Assembly (NCBI RefSeq): GCF_014138605.1
Contig: NZ_JACJHX010000005.1
Span: 62,001 to 126,000, forward strand
Length of the DNA: 64,000 nt
Reading direction: 5' to 3'
DNA from: Peribacillus huizhouensis
Lineage (GTDB): Bacteria > Bacillota > Bacilli > Bacillales > DSM-1321
In this document: one piece after another, positions 35,608-44,445 of the stretch
Layout of the letters: each line of letters begins with the position of its first letter
Position numbering within the stretch: position 1 is the stretch's first letter
Program-made: the position numbers and the translations under genes
The notes under the pieces: generated by a model
What the model was told of the DNA's origin: nothing
Databases searched by the model: none
What the model saw: only the letters and a program-made list of their open reading frames with translations

Positions 35608-35638
35608 ACGTCTTGCTTAGGTGCAGGACGTTTTTTTG
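35608..35638 (+). terminator. Terminator after cccB
   Basis: ACGTCTTGC / GCAGGACGT stem with seven T. Confidence 0.85.
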
Positions 35639-35727
35639 TTGTTTTTACACCCATTAGCTGTTAAAATTGGGAATTTACATTGAAATGAAACTGTAACATT
35701 TTTTATTACGGATTTGACAAACTTTGA

Positions 35728-35788
35728 TGGTATAATGGCTTTTGTACAAACAACAGGATTGTTTCCTGTGGTTTTTTCGGTTTTTTTT
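35728..35788 (+). promoter_or_regulatory. Extended -10 promoter and attenuator-like hairpin before ftsE
   Basis: TGG-TATAAT (35728-35736) is an extended -10 element. A TTGACA lies only 11 bp upstream, too close for a normal -35. About 16 bp into the predicted transcript ACAGGA (35753) pairs with TCCTGT (35764), followed by two runs of T (35772-35788), which looks like a leader terminator. It could attenuate ftsEX or stop read-through from cccB. Confidence 0.5.
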
Positions 35789-35876
35789 AGAGAATTTGTC
35801 GAAATAAGATTTGTAAAACACGTTCATTGATTCTTTTGTTTTCTGGAAATAAAAAGCTAGTTAGGTGGTTATTTAT

Positions 35877-36563
35877 ATGATAGAAATGACAGACGTCTAT
35901 AAAACATATTCGAACGGCGTCGTTGCTATAAACGGAATCAACGTCAAAATAAAAGCTGGAGAATTTGTCTATGTAGTAGGCCCGAGTGGTGCGGGGAAAT
36001 CTACTTTTATCAAAATGATGTATCGGGAAGAGTCTCCGACAACTGGAAATATCGTTGTAAATGGAGTGAGCTTGCCGAAGATTAGAAATACGAAGGTACC
36101 AATATTCCGTCGTAATATCGGCGTAGTGTTCCAAGATTTCAAGCTATTGCCAACTTTGACGGTTTACGAAAACGTTGCGTTTGCGATGGAAGTGATTGAG
36201 AAGACTCCTGATGAAATTAAAAAGCGGGTTATGGAAGTATTGGATCTTGTTGGCTTGAAGCACAAAGTACGGATGTTGCCTACTGAACTATCAGGTGGGG
36301 AACAACAGCGTGTTTCAATTGCCCGTTCAATCGTCAACTCGCCTAAAGTAGTGATTGCTGATGAACCAACAGGAAACCTTGACCCAGAAACATCATGGGA
36401 AATTATGAATATCTTCGAAGAAATAAATAAGAGTGGTACAACCATGGTTATGGCGACCCACAACAAAGACATTGTTAATAATATGAAACATCGTGTAATC
36501 GCCATAGAAAATGGGAAAATTGCCCGCGATGATATGCGAGGTGAATACGGATATGAAGCTTAA
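35877..36563 (+). CDS. ftsE: Cell division ABC ATPase FtsE
   Basis: FtsE with FtsX uses ATP to activate cell-wall hydrolases. The ATG at 35877 is 8 bp after TAGGTGG. The product has 228 residues: Walker A GPSGAGKS, Q-loop VFQDFKLLP, signature LSGGEQQRVSIARSI, Walker B VVIADEPTGNLD, switch His in MATHNKD. It overlaps ftsX by 11 bp. Confidence 0.97.
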   Translation: MIEMTDVYKTYSNGVVAINGINVKIKAGEFVYVVGPSGAGKSTFIKMMYREESPTTGNIVVNGVSLPKIRNTKVPIFRRNIGVVFQDFKLLPTLTVYENVAFAMEVIEKTPDEIKKRVMEVLDLVGLKHKVRMLPTELSGGEQQRVSIARSIVNSPKVVIADEPTGNLDPETSWEIMNIFEEINKSGTTMVMATHNKDIVNNMKHRVIAIENGKIARDDMRGEYGYEA

Positions 36564-37446
36564 TACATTGCAACGGCACTTTCGCGAAAGTGGTAAGAGT
36601 TTGCTCAGAAATGGCTGGATGACCTTTGCTTCTGTAAGTGCTGTAACGGTAACATTGCTTTTAGTTGGTGTGTTTTTAGTCATTATGATGAACTTGAACC
36701 ATATCGCAACTAATGTAGAAAATGATGTTGAAATACGGGTACATATCGACCCGGCTGCAACTTTAGAAAATCAAAAAGCACTGGACGCGAAAATTAAGAA
36801 AATCGCCAAAGTCGATTCAGTCTTATATTCTCCAAAAGAAAAAGAGCTGACGAATATGATTGAAGGTATGGGGGAGAACGGCGAGGCCTTTAAATTATTT
36901 GAGCAAGATAATCCGCTTCGAGATGTATTGGTTGTGAAAACAAAGACTCCTCAAGATGTAAGCCAGGTTTCTAAGAAAATTGAAACCTTTGAATATGTTC
37001 AGACTGTCAAATATGGCAAAGAATATGTAGATAATTTATTCAATGTAGTAGATATTGCGCGAAATATTGGCGTCGTCTTGATTATCGGATTATTGTTTAC
37101 GGCGATGTTCCTGATCTCTAATACTATTAAAATTACGATTATGGCAAGAAGAAAAGAAATTGAGATTATGAGATTAGTTGGCGCAACGAATAATTTTATC
37201 CGCTGGCCATTCTTCCTTGAAGGTTTATGGCTTGGTGCGTTGGGTTCCGTAATCCCAATTGGATTAATTGGAGTATTCTACTCGAATCTATTTAAATACG
37301 TTTCACCGAAAATTAACATTCCATTTTTCGAATTGCTACCATTAAGTCCATTTATTTATCAAATTTCAGCGATTCTTATTCTATTAGGTGGACTAATTGG
37401 AATTTGGGGCAGTTTGATGTCTGTGCGTAAGTTTTTAAAGGTATAA
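36553..37446 (+). CDS. ftsX: Cell division ABC permease FtsX
   Basis: The ATG at 36553 lies 9 bp after GAGGTG, inside the ftsE end. The product has 297 residues. TM1 (about 25-47) is followed by a large extracellular loop (about 50-165) that contacts the hydrolase partner, then three TM helices and the cytoplasmic motif RRKEIEIMRLVGATNNFIRW. The protein ends VRKFLKV as is typical. The adjacent M23 hydrolase is the likely effector. Confidence 0.97.
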   Translation: MKLNTLQRHFRESGKSLLRNGWMTFASVSAVTVTLLLVGVFLVIMMNLNHIATNVENDVEIRVHIDPAATLENQKALDAKIKKIAKVDSVLYSPKEKELTNMIEGMGENGEAFKLFEQDNPLRDVLVVKTKTPQDVSQVSKKIETFEYVQTVKYGKEYVDNLFNVVDIARNIGVVLIIGLLFTAMFLISNTIKITIMARRKEIEIMRLVGATNNFIRWPFFLEGLWLGALGSVIPIGLIGVFYSNLFKYVSPKINIPFFELLPLSPFIYQISAILILLGGLIGIWGSLMSVRKFLKV

Positions 37447-37580
37447 GAGGTTGTTCAAAAACTCGGGTAAAAATAGCTTGGAAATTGCATCAAAGCTCGT
37501 TAATGACCTTCTGTGTTGCACGCCATGACGCGCAACACAGAAGTCAGTACATACTGTGCAAGTCCGATTTTAACCTAATC
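37447..37580. repeat. Short inverted-repeat element between ftsX and the M23 gene
   Basis: TTCTGTGTTGC (37509) and GCAACACAGAA (37532) form a perfect 11-bp stem. The left flank GAGGTTGTTCAAAAACTC resembles the ends of small non-autonomous elements common in Bacillaceae. It may be a MITE or the ftsX terminator; the T tract is missing. Confidence 0.4.
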
Positions 37581-37665
37581 TAATACGTACCAAAACAGAG
37601 AATCCTAGCTAAATAGAGCAGAAGATATCAAAGTCTAAGGGAGAGAAGAAAGGGGAACTGGGGAA

Positions 37666-38988
37666 GTGCATAGAAATAGAATCATCACGATGAGTGCAAC
37701 GATCATACTAGGACTTGGGAGCCTTTTAGCTGTGCCAAGTGCGTATGCAGAATCATTGCAAGAAATGAAAGATAAGAAATCAACGATTCAGGAAAAACGT
37801 ACGGATGTTCAATCGGATATTCATAAAACAGAATCTAAAATTAAACATTTAGAGTCTCAGCAGTTAACAGTTGAAGAACAGCTCGATCAGCTTGAAAAAG
37901 ACATGACTGCAAATGAGAATAAAATAATAGAGAAGACGGCTGAAATTAACAAGACGAATGCTGAAATTGAATCATTAAAAGCAGAGATTGTCGTGTTGAA
38001 AGATCGAATTGCGAAACGAAATGAGCTTTTGAAGGAACGTGCGGTGTCTTATCAAGTGAGCGGCGGCAATTTGAACTATTTAGAAGTTCTTCTTGGTGCT
38101 TCAAGTTTCAGTGAATTTATTGATAGAGTGAGCGCTGTTGCTACAATCGTCGAAGCTGATCAGGATATTATTAAACAGCATGAGCAAGATAAAAAAAGTC
38201 TGGAAGAAGCACAATCCGCTGTTGAAAAGAAGAAATCCGATTTAGAAAAAATGCTAGCTGAATTGCAGGAAATTAAGCAACAGCTTCAAGTACAAAAGAA
38301 AAAGCAAGAAGTGTTATTAGCTGAACTTCATAAACAAAAAGAGCATGCAGAACATGATATGGTAGGACTTGAAGAAGAAGCGGTCAATCTTAAAGCCCAG
38401 GAAACGGCTATTGCACAAGCGATTCAGCTTGAACAAAAACGTCTTGCTGAAGCTGAAGCAGCGAGAAAGAAAGCGGCAGAGGCAGCCGCCGCAGCAGCTG
38501 CTGCTAAGGCAAAACAAGCTTCAAGTTCAGGTTCAAGTTCAACTTCAAGCTCAAGTTCAAATGAGGTCGTAAGTGCTCCAGCCGTTTCGTCTGGTACGTT
38601 TACTCGTCCAAGTGCGGGATATGTTTCATCTGGATTTGGCGGACGCTGGGGGAAATCACATAATGGGATTGATATTGCTGCAAGTGGTACAGTGCCTGTT
38701 ATTGCAACGGCAGATGGAGTCGTAATACGAGCGTATAAGTCCAGCTCATACGGTAATGTAGTCATGGTTTCACATTCCATCAATGGTCAAACTTTCACAA
38801 GTGTATATGCACATCTAAACTCGATGAGTGTAAGTGCTGGACAAGTTGTTTCAAAAGGCCAGCAAGTTGGATATATGGGGAATACCGGTCACTCATATGG
38901 GCAACATCTTCATTTCGAACTACATAAGGGTGCTTGGAATGCAGCGAAATCGAATGCTGTGAATCCATTAAACTATGTTTCTATGTAA
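37666..38988 (+). CDS. Secreted M23 peptidoglycan hydrolase with PcsB/EnvC-like coiled coil
   Basis: The protein has 440 residues from a GTG start behind GGGGAACTGGGG; the ATG at 37690 would remove the basic n-region. The signal peptide ends near AVPSAYA-ES. Residues about 30-260 form a long coiled coil like the FtsX-binding part of PcsB, CwlO and EnvC. An Ala-rich stretch and a Ser-rich linker (about 265-300) follow. The C-terminal LytM/M23 zinc peptidase (about 315-440) keeps HNGIDIA and the HLHFE ligands. Direct linkage to ftsEX implies that FtsX controls it. B. subtilis uses the NlpC/P60 enzyme CwlO as its FtsEX partner. Confidence 0.93.
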   Translation: MHRNRIITMSATIILGLGSLLAVPSAYAESLQEMKDKKSTIQEKRTDVQSDIHKTESKIKHLESQQLTVEEQLDQLEKDMTANENKIIEKTAEINKTNAEIESLKAEIVVLKDRIAKRNELLKERAVSYQVSGGNLNYLEVLLGASSFSEFIDRVSAVATIVEADQDIIKQHEQDKKSLEEAQSAVEKKKSDLEKMLAELQEIKQQLQVQKKKQEVLLAELHKQKEHAEHDMVGLEEEAVNLKAQETAIAQAIQLEQKRLAEAEAARKKAAEAAAAAAAAKAKQASSSGSSSTSSSSSNEVVSAPAVSSGTFTRPSAGYVSSGFGGRWGKSHNGIDIAASGTVPVIATADGVVIRAYKSSSYGNVVMVSHSINGQTFTSVYAHLNSMSVSAGQVVSKGQQVGYMGNTGHSYGQHLHFELHKGAWNAAKSNAVNPLNYVSM

Positions 38989-39013
38989 TGCAATGAAAAC
39001 TGAATAATGAAAG

Positions 39014-39117
39014 CCGAAACGAGGCTGTCCGATGACGAAAGGTCAGATCCCACATCTACTATATATCGTTTATATAGAGTGAGGTCAGACTATGTTGGGA
39101 CAGCTTCGTTTTTTTCG
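39014..39117 (+). terminator. Terminator enclosing a family A palindrome
   Basis: ACGAGGCTGTCC (39018) pairs with GGACAGCTTCGT ahead of TTTTTTTC (39117). Inside are GGTCAGATCCC and GAGGTCAGAC, family A ends. The outer stem is a normal terminator, into which the repeat seems to have been inserted or recruited. Confidence 0.75.
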
Positions 39118-39164
39118 TGCGCATATCTTGTCCTTTTTTTTCATAGATTGTGATATAACCTTTG

Positions 39165-39317
39165 TTATCCCGCTTTAACGGAAAGTAATACCCCCATCTC
39201 AAGGCTAAGAGGAATTGAAGAAGCTAAGTAGGGGATAACTGCCCGTAAAAGCCCGATTGGTTTAACTAACAATCAGTGGGGATGAAGAAAACCCCACAGA
39301 TTGAAGTTTCACTTTAT
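39165..39317 (+). repeat. Family C repeat, single copy before ctpB
   Basis: It begins TATCCCGCTTTAACGG and ends AGATTGAAGTTTCACTTTAT, 18 bp before the ctpB start codon. It matches the 142-bp unit at 33.6-34.2 kb with mutations in the outer stem (ACGGAAAGT against ACTGCCCGT) and an added GGATGAAGAAAA loop. It must be part of the ctpB leader or promoter region. Confidence 0.8.
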
Positions 39318-39335
39318 AGAAAGGGATTGGCTTAT

Positions 39336-40805
39336 ATGAAAATAAGGATAGCGAAGAAGTGGACGCTTCCTGTAACGATGGTAGCATCATTAACGATCGG
39401 GGCAGCTGGCGGAGGATATGTTGCAAATCCAAATAGCGGGGTTCATCAATATTTGTGGGGCAATAAAGAGGAACATCCAGGTGAGGAGCCGGCCGCGTAC
39501 GGTAATACAGAGTGGGCAAAGGTAGAGCGAGCTTATGATTTAATTTATCAACGGTATGTAGAAGAAGTGGAAGATACACAATTGGTGGAAGGGGCAATAC
39601 AGGGAATGCTTTCAACCTTAAAAGATCCGTATACCGTCTATATGGATAAGGAAACAGCAAAGCAATTCGATGATGCACTTGATTCGTCCTTTGACGGAAT
39701 TGGAACTGAAATCGGTATGGAAGATCATAAACTCATCATTATTTCACCTTATAAAGATTCTCCTGCCGAAAAGGCTGGGTTGAAGCCGAGAGACCAGATC
39801 ATTAGCATCGATGGTGATTCGATTGAAGGGATGAATCTTAATGAAGCACAGTTGAAAATACGTGGTAAAAAAGGGACTGTTGTAAATCTTGAAATTAAGC
39901 GCCAAGGTGTGACAAATCCAATCAAAATGGCGATCACTCGTGATGAAATTCCTCTTGATACCGTATTTTCAAGTGTGAAAAAAGAGAATGACAAAAAGAT
40001 TGGCTATATCGAAATCACTTCTTTTTCCCAAAATACAGCGACTGATTTTAAAGAACAGTTAAAAGAGCTTGAGAAAGAAAAAATCAGAGCTTTAATCATA
40101 GATGTTCGTGGCAACCCGGGTGGTTTCTTGACAAGTGTGGAGAGTATTCTTGGTGAATTGCTGCCGAAAGACAAGCCATATTTGCAAATTGAATATCGTT
40201 CTGGACAAACAAAAGAAGTATTTAGTGGGAATGAAAAGAAAAAAGACTATCCAATTGCTATTTTGACCGATAAAGGCAGTGCATCAGCTTCAGAGATTTT
40301 GGCTGGTGCTATGCAAGAGGTTGGTGGATATCCGCTTATTGGCGAGACGACTTTCGGTAAAGGTACAGTGCAGCAGGCGATTCCAATGGGAGATGGTAGC
40401 AATATTAAAATTACCTTATATAAATGGCTGACGCCCAATGGCAATTGGATTCATCAAAAAGGAATCGCGCCGACAATCGAAGTCCATCAACCTTCCTATT
40501 TCAATGTTCATCCATTGACTGCTGAGAAGATATTGAAACGAGATATGAACAATGAACAAATAAAAAATGCACAAGAAATTCTAACTTCATTAGGGTATAG
40601 TACCGGTAGAGTGGATGGGTATTATGATGAAAAAACTGAAATAGCTGTCAGAGCGTTTCAAAATACAAATGACTTAACAGTGAGCGGTAATATTAATAGC
40701 AAAACAGCCGCAGCATTAGAGGAAGTCGTTGCAAAAAAGAAAAAAGATGAGAAAAATGATTTGCAGCTTCGTACAGCTTTAAAATTAATGGCAAGGCACC
40801 AATAA
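39336..40805 (+). CDS. ctpB: Carboxy-terminal processing protease CtpB
   Basis: CtpB is a secreted PDZ serine protease; in B. subtilis it helps activate SpoIVFB in sporulation. The start at ATG 39336 follows AAAGGG; an upstream in-frame ATG lies in the family C repeat. The product has 489 residues: N-terminal membrane anchor (about 10-28), PDZ (about 120-200), S41 protease with catalytic Ser in DKGSASASEILAGA and Lys in TTFGKGTVQQ, and a C-terminal peptidoglycan-binding domain (about 400-465, QEILTSLGYSTGRVDGYYD). All parts are intact. Confidence 0.94.
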   Translation: MKIRIAKKWTLPVTMVASLTIGAAGGGYVANPNSGVHQYLWGNKEEHPGEEPAAYGNTEWAKVERAYDLIYQRYVEEVEDTQLVEGAIQGMLSTLKDPYTVYMDKETAKQFDDALDSSFDGIGTEIGMEDHKLIIISPYKDSPAEKAGLKPRDQIISIDGDSIEGMNLNEAQLKIRGKKGTVVNLEIKRQGVTNPIKMAITRDEIPLDTVFSSVKKENDKKIGYIEITSFSQNTATDFKEQLKELEKEKIRALIIDVRGNPGGFLTSVESILGELLPKDKPYLQIEYRSGQTKEVFSGNEKKKDYPIAILTDKGSASASEILAGAMQEVGGYPLIGETTFGKGTVQQAIPMGDGSNIKITLYKWLTPNGNWIHQKGIAPTIEVHQPSYFNVHPLTAEKILKRDMNNEQIKNAQEILTSLGYSTGRVDGYYDEKTEIAVRAFQNTNDLTVSGNINSKTAAALEEVVAKKKKDEKNDLQLRTALKLMARHQ

Positions 40806-40810
40806 TAACG

Positions 40811-40836
40811 GGTAGCCCGGCTTCGGCCGGGCTATT
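40811..40836 (+). terminator. Terminator after ctpB
   Basis: TAGCCCGGC-TTCG-GCCGGGCTA, a perfect 9-bp stem with the stable UUCG tetraloop, followed by TTCTCT. Confidence 0.88.
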
Positions 40837-40841
40837 CTCTA

Positions 40842-40932
40842 TGGAAAAGGGGCGGGGCTTCCTAAAATCAGCTCCACACCGCCACCTTCATAAGGTGATA
40901 CAGTATATAGAACCTAAAGCTTGTTCATCGTT
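40842..40932 (+). repeat. Family B-variant repeat, first of two before minJ
   Basis: GGGGCGGGGCTT, then AAAATCAGCTCCACACCGCC, ACCTTCATAAGGTGATACAG and GAACCTAAAGC. The GGCGGGGCT and AGCTCC-ACACCGCC arms pair, and ACCTTCATAAGGT is a further small hairpin. It matches 41126-41217 closely. Confidence 0.7.
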
Positions 40933-41125
40933 GGTGAAGGAGCAGGTGTTCATAGATGGTTGGTGTGGTAGGAAAATATATGGTACGAACTTATTATGGT
41001 TACAAGGCTGAATCTAAAAAAATATTGATAGGTTCATGATGACTTTTCTACGTATTCATAGGCAGGAAGGCGATATATTTGGTAGAATAGGAGAAAGTGT
41101 AAAAAAAATTACAAATCCTTTTTCT

Positions 41126-41217
41126 GTGGAAAAAGGGCGGGGCTTAGCAAAATCAGCTCCGCACCGCCACCTTCATGAGGTGATACAGTTTTTAGCATCT
41201 GAACCTTTTCCGTCGCA
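41126..41217 (+). repeat. Family B-variant repeat, second of two before minJ
   Basis: TGGAAAAAGGGCGGGGCTTA, then CAAAATCAGCTCCGCACCGC, ACCTTCATGAGGTGATACAG and CTGAACCTTTTCC. It is a near-duplicate of 40842-40932, 284 bp away. The rest of the 40837-41320 gap has no supported gene. Confidence 0.7.
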
Positions 41218-41320
41218 TGAGTTGGGATCAGACGCTTCATGGATGTTTTTTTTATAAACATTTTGGGTCAGAAGCCGTTTTTAACATATTATCAAGGAAG
41301 ATAGAAAGGGTGCGGGTATA

Positions 41321-42514
41321 GTGATAGTGGATTGGATAGCTGCTTGTTGGCAAGGGATTGGCCTGTTTTTTGTGCATCCTGTTTTTTATGTGTCGATCAT
41401 TCTTAGCCTGTTCGTCGGCTACCTTCGGGTGAAAAAGGAAAGACATGATTTTACGATTCGAATTAATGGTCTATTTCAGGAGCTTCGTCAGCTATTGCCT
41501 TTAGGGATTTGTATAGGTGTAGTTCTTTCTATTTTAACGATGGGCTCTGGTGTCGTTATTCCGTTTGCTGCCATTGCTTTAATGAGCGCATTTACGATTT
41601 TGTTGTCATTGACGTTTCAGATACGCTTGCTTTCGCCAGCATATATCGTTGGTCTTTCCTTCTTGGCGATTGTTTTTCTGGCAGGAAGAAAAGTAGACAT
41701 ACCTATGCTTTCAGCAGGTTTTCAAAATCTAGACAAGGCTGTGTATCCAGGTTTAGCTGTATTACTCGGTTTGCTGTTATTGGCTGAAGGAATATTGATT
41801 AGTAATGGTGGTAGTAAACGACCATCTCCCAATTTGGTCGTATCGAAGCGTGGTCAAGTAGTTGGTACATATAAAGCGAGAAAAATTTGGTTGCTACCGT
41901 TATTTATTCTTGTTCCAGGAGGCGAGTTAGCAGCACCGATTGACTGGTATCCTGTGTTTACGGTGGGCGAGCTTCATTTTACTCCGCTTGCGATTCCAAT
42001 GCTAATCGGGTTTGCCAAAACCGTCCAAGGAAGCCTGCCGCAAAAGGCAATACGAACAGAAGGAAGAAAAGTTACTTTCCTTGCTGTCATTGTCACAACG
42101 CTTGCCGTATGGGGTAACTGGTACCCATACCTTTCTATTGGGGCAGTTGTTCTTGCAATGCTGGGTCGTGAATGGATTCACTATTTTTCCAAGATGCAAG
42201 ATCGTAAGCTTCCGTTCTACTTCTCCCAAAGTAAGCTCGGTGTCAAAATTCTTGGCGTGATTCCACATACTCCAGCGGATAAAATGGGCTTGGAAATGGG
42301 CGACATCATTTCGAAAATGAATGGATTACAAGTGAGCAATGAACATGAATTTTACAGGGCATTACAAAAAAACCGCGCACATTGTAAGATGGAAGTTATC
42401 GGCCATAACGGGCAAATTCGTTTCGTTCAACGTGCCCTTTTTGAAGGTGAGCACCACGAGTTAGGGATTCTTTTTATTGAAGAAGGACGAAAAGACCGTA
42501 GCCGGGTGGTTTAG
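41321..42514 (+). CDS. minJ: Division-site and topology protein MinJ (PDZ membrane protein)
   Basis: MinJ bridges DivIVA to MinD at poles and septa in Bacillus. The product has 397 residues, the B. subtilis length, from a GTG at 41321 with AAAGGG 10 bp upstream. About seven to eight membrane helices occupy residues 1-290. The C-terminal cytoplasmic PDZ domain is about 300-385 (LGVKILGVIPHTPADKMGLE; GDIISKMNGLQVSNEHEF). The position downstream of ctpB matches B. subtilis (yvjB-yvjD). swrA is not seen here. Confidence 0.93.
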   Translation: MIVDWIAACWQGIGLFFVHPVFYVSIILSLFVGYLRVKKERHDFTIRINGLFQELRQLLPLGICIGVVLSILTMGSGVVIPFAAIALMSAFTILLSLTFQIRLLSPAYIVGLSFLAIVFLAGRKVDIPMLSAGFQNLDKAVYPGLAVLLGLLLLAEGILISNGGSKRPSPNLVVSKRGQVVGTYKARKIWLLPLFILVPGGELAAPIDWYPVFTVGELHFTPLAIPMLIGFAKTVQGSLPQKAIRTEGRKVTFLAVIVTTLAVWGNWYPYLSIGAVVLAMLGREWIHYFSKMQDRKLPFYFSQSKLGVKILGVIPHTPADKMGLEMGDIISKMNGLQVSNEHEFYRALQKNRAHCKMEVIGHNGQIRFVQRALFEGEHHELGILFIEEGRKDRSRVV

Positions 42515-42529
42515 ATTTGAATTATGAAC

Positions 42530-42569
42530 AAAAACCAGCTATTTCAGCGTAATGAATAGCTGGTTTTTT
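42530..42569 (+). terminator. Terminator after minJ
   Basis: AAACCAGCTATT / AATAGCTGGTTTTTT, a 10-bp stem with six T. Confidence 0.9.
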
Positions 42570-42687
42570 CGTGATCAGCACGGTGAAAAATCAAATTAGT
42601 GATTGGAACAAGCGACACTATATATGATCTAATAGAGGACGCCCCATAAATAAAAGGTAGCATAGGCTTTGCCACGTGGCTGATAAA

Positions 42688-42816
42688 TCAATATTCTACT
42701 AAAAATTTTTCTGCTCCCTCATAACTCCCTGTACCCTGCAGTAGTTCTTTCATCAGTTTTCCTTCTGCAATTGTAATCCTCCATTCCGTATAAATATGTA
42801 GTTTAAGTTGTAACAC
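42688..42816 (-). pseudogene. Possible 42-codon ORF or gene remnant
   Basis: On the minus strand a GTG at 42816 opens a frame reading ...YTEWRITIAEGKLMKELLQG...YEGAEKFLVEY and then TGA. The composition looks protein-like, yet no ribosome site precedes the GTG and upstream codons run into stops. It is the only coding-like feature in the 42570-42913 gap. It may be the last piece of a lost gene. Confidence 0.25.
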
Positions 42817-42913
42817 GAAAATTACATAACTTATTTCACTATCTTGCTTTTACATTCTTAAAATCATAAGTTCCGTTTTAATGATGGGTATAATGGAAAG
42901 AGAGGTGAGGGAA

Positions 42914-43537
42914 ATGACAAACAGAATCCATGATAGCCTTCAGGACGATCATCATTTGAAAGTTGAGGAATCTATGACAGCTGAAAAATGGCAGGCCATT
43001 ATCGACAATGATGCAACATACAATGATCAATTTTTCTATGCAGTGAAGACGACTGGAATATTCTGTAGACCGTCATGCAAATCACGCGTTCCTAAAAAAG
43101 AAAATGTCTGTATTTTTCAGAATGCTGAGCAAGCACTACGGGCAAATTTTCGACCGTGTAAACGATGTAAACCAACTGGGGAGCGATTGCCAGATAGCGA
43201 ATGGGTCGCTCTAATTACAGAATACATTGAAAAGAATTATATGGAAAAGCTGACTCTCGAAACGCTAGCTGATATGAGCCATGGGAGCCCTTATCATATG
43301 CATCGCACTTTTAAAAAGGTGAAAGGGATCACACCAATAGAATTTATCCAACAAATCAGGATAAACCAGGCAGAAAAGTATTTGCTCCATTCAGATCGAA
43401 CGATTGCTGATATCGCAATGTCTGTAGGGATGCCGAACACGCCCTATTTTATAACATTATTTAAAAAGAAAACCGGACATACACCGAAAGAATATCGCAA
43501 ATTAGCGAATAAGGTACATAAATCGGAGGGGATGTAA
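42914..43537 (+). CDS. adaA: AdaA: methylphosphotriester-DNA methyltransferase and activator
   Basis: AdaA accepts methyl groups from DNA phosphotriesters onto a zinc-bound cysteine and then activates the alkylation response. The start is placed at ATG 42914 after GAGGTGA (207 residues); ATGs at 42881 and 42893 are possible. The N-terminal zinc domain has FFYAVKTTGIFCRPSCKSR and FRPCKRCKP, with all four Cys. The C-terminal AraC-type double HTH is about 105-200 (LTLETLADMSHGSPYHMHRT; TIADIAMSVGMPNTPYFITL). adaB follows 1 bp later. Confidence 0.94.
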   Translation: MTNRIHDSLQDDHHLKVEESMTAEKWQAIIDNDATYNDQFFYAVKTTGIFCRPSCKSRVPKKENVCIFQNAEQALRANFRPCKRCKPTGERLPDSEWVALITEYIEKNYMEKLTLETLADMSHGSPYHMHRTFKKVKGITPIEFIQQIRINQAEKYLLHSDRTIADIAMSVGMPNTPYFITLFKKKTGHTPKEYRKLANKVHKSEGM

Positions 43538-43538
43538 A

Positions 43539-44072
43539 ATGGCAATAAAAAATAAAACGACGATTTATTGGACATTGCTGAAAGACAAGGATTGGAGTAT
43601 TTATCTGGCTGCAACTTCGAAGGGACTTGTGTTTGTAGGCTCACAGAATCGGCCGTTTGAGGAATTATCCGTTTGGGCAGAGCGACGTTTTCCGGGAAGT
43701 TCTCTTGTTGAAGATGAAGAAAAGCTTCAACCATACTCGGCTGAACTAATCGAATATTTTGAAGGGAAAAGGAAGAGCTTTACTATTCCATTTGATTATA
43801 ACGGAACTGAATTTCAGCTTGCTGTGTGGAACGCACTCTGTGAGATTCCGTATGGGCAAACAAAATCCTACTCTGACATCGCGAATTATATCGAGAGACC
43901 AGCCGCTGTTCGAGCGGTGGGAGCAGCTATTGGAGCAAATCCCGTGTTAATTACGGTCCCATGTCATCGTGTAGTAGGCAAGAACGGATCGCTGACAGGC
44001 TATCGAGGTGGTTTGGAAATGAAAACTCAGCTTCTAGATATGGAACGTCAAGGTTCAGCCGACAATGAATGA
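43539..44072 (+). CDS. adaB: O6-methylguanine-DNA methyltransferase AdaB
   Basis: This enzyme removes methyl groups from O6-methylguanine in a suicide reaction. The product has 177 residues. The active-site motif PCHRVVGKNGSLTGYRGG is intact, with the acceptor Cys in PCHRV near residue 141, and the DNA-binding helix with the arginine finger is in AAVRAVGAAIGANP. GGAGGGG precedes the ATG and the gene is co-transcribed with adaA, as in B. subtilis adaAB. Confidence 0.96.
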   Translation: MAIKNKTTIYWTLLKDKDWSIYLAATSKGLVFVGSQNRPFEELSVWAERRFPGSSLVEDEEKLQPYSAELIEYFEGKRKSFTIPFDYNGTEFQLAVWNALCEIPYGQTKSYSDIANYIERPAAVRAVGAAIGANPVLITVPCHRVVGKNGSLTGYRGGLEMKTQLLDMERQGSADNE

Positions 44073-44189
44073 TGATCGTTATGATTAAAGCAGGGGGACT
44101 ATCATGAAAAGTGAATTTTTCAACATCATTTGTAAAGGCTGTTTTCACATACTTTGTTGCTTTTCAATCATTTTTACACTAATAACCCG

Positions 44190-44318
44190 GGGTGATTTCC
44201 GTTGCAGGTACTCGCTTTCCGCGGGCGGTCTCGGAAGCCTCCTCAGTGCTTTGCACTTGCGGGGTCTCCCTCAACACGCTTTTCCCGCAGGAGTCTCGCA
44301 CCTTCCACTACAATCAAC
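44190..44318 (+). repeat. GC-rich interspersed element typical of Bacillaceae
   Basis: CTCGCTTTCCGCGGGCGGTC, then GGAAGCCTCCTCAGTGCT, TGCGGGGTCTCCC and TTTTCCCGCAGGAGTCTCGC ACCTTCC. I recognise this order of blocks as a short, non-coding repeat seen in many Bacillus and Geobacillus genomes. It is clearly more GC-rich than its surroundings. The short reading frames through it are not genes. It occupies most of the 44073-44445 gap. Confidence 0.65.
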
Positions 44319-44445
44319 ATCTGTTCGAATTGGTTTCTTGCTAAAACCAACAAACTTTACGAAAAGAGCCTTTGTAAAAGACGAAATTTTAGATGTCATT
44401 CCACAGCAACCATTATATAATGAACAAAAAAGGAGGTGCTAAATT

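Noticed and set aside
35714..35736. TTGACA/TATAAT as a standard promoter before ftsE
   Set aside because: The spacing is 11 bp, not 16-18; only the extended -10 is accepted.
41036..41257. 73-codon ORF before minJ
   Set aside because: It is made mostly of a family B repeat, which also occurs in other places in other frames.
44104..44442. ORFs of 112 and 72 codons between adaB and the DUF1761 gene
   Set aside because: They run through the GC-rich interspersed Bacillaceae element and have no ribosome site or recognisable domain.
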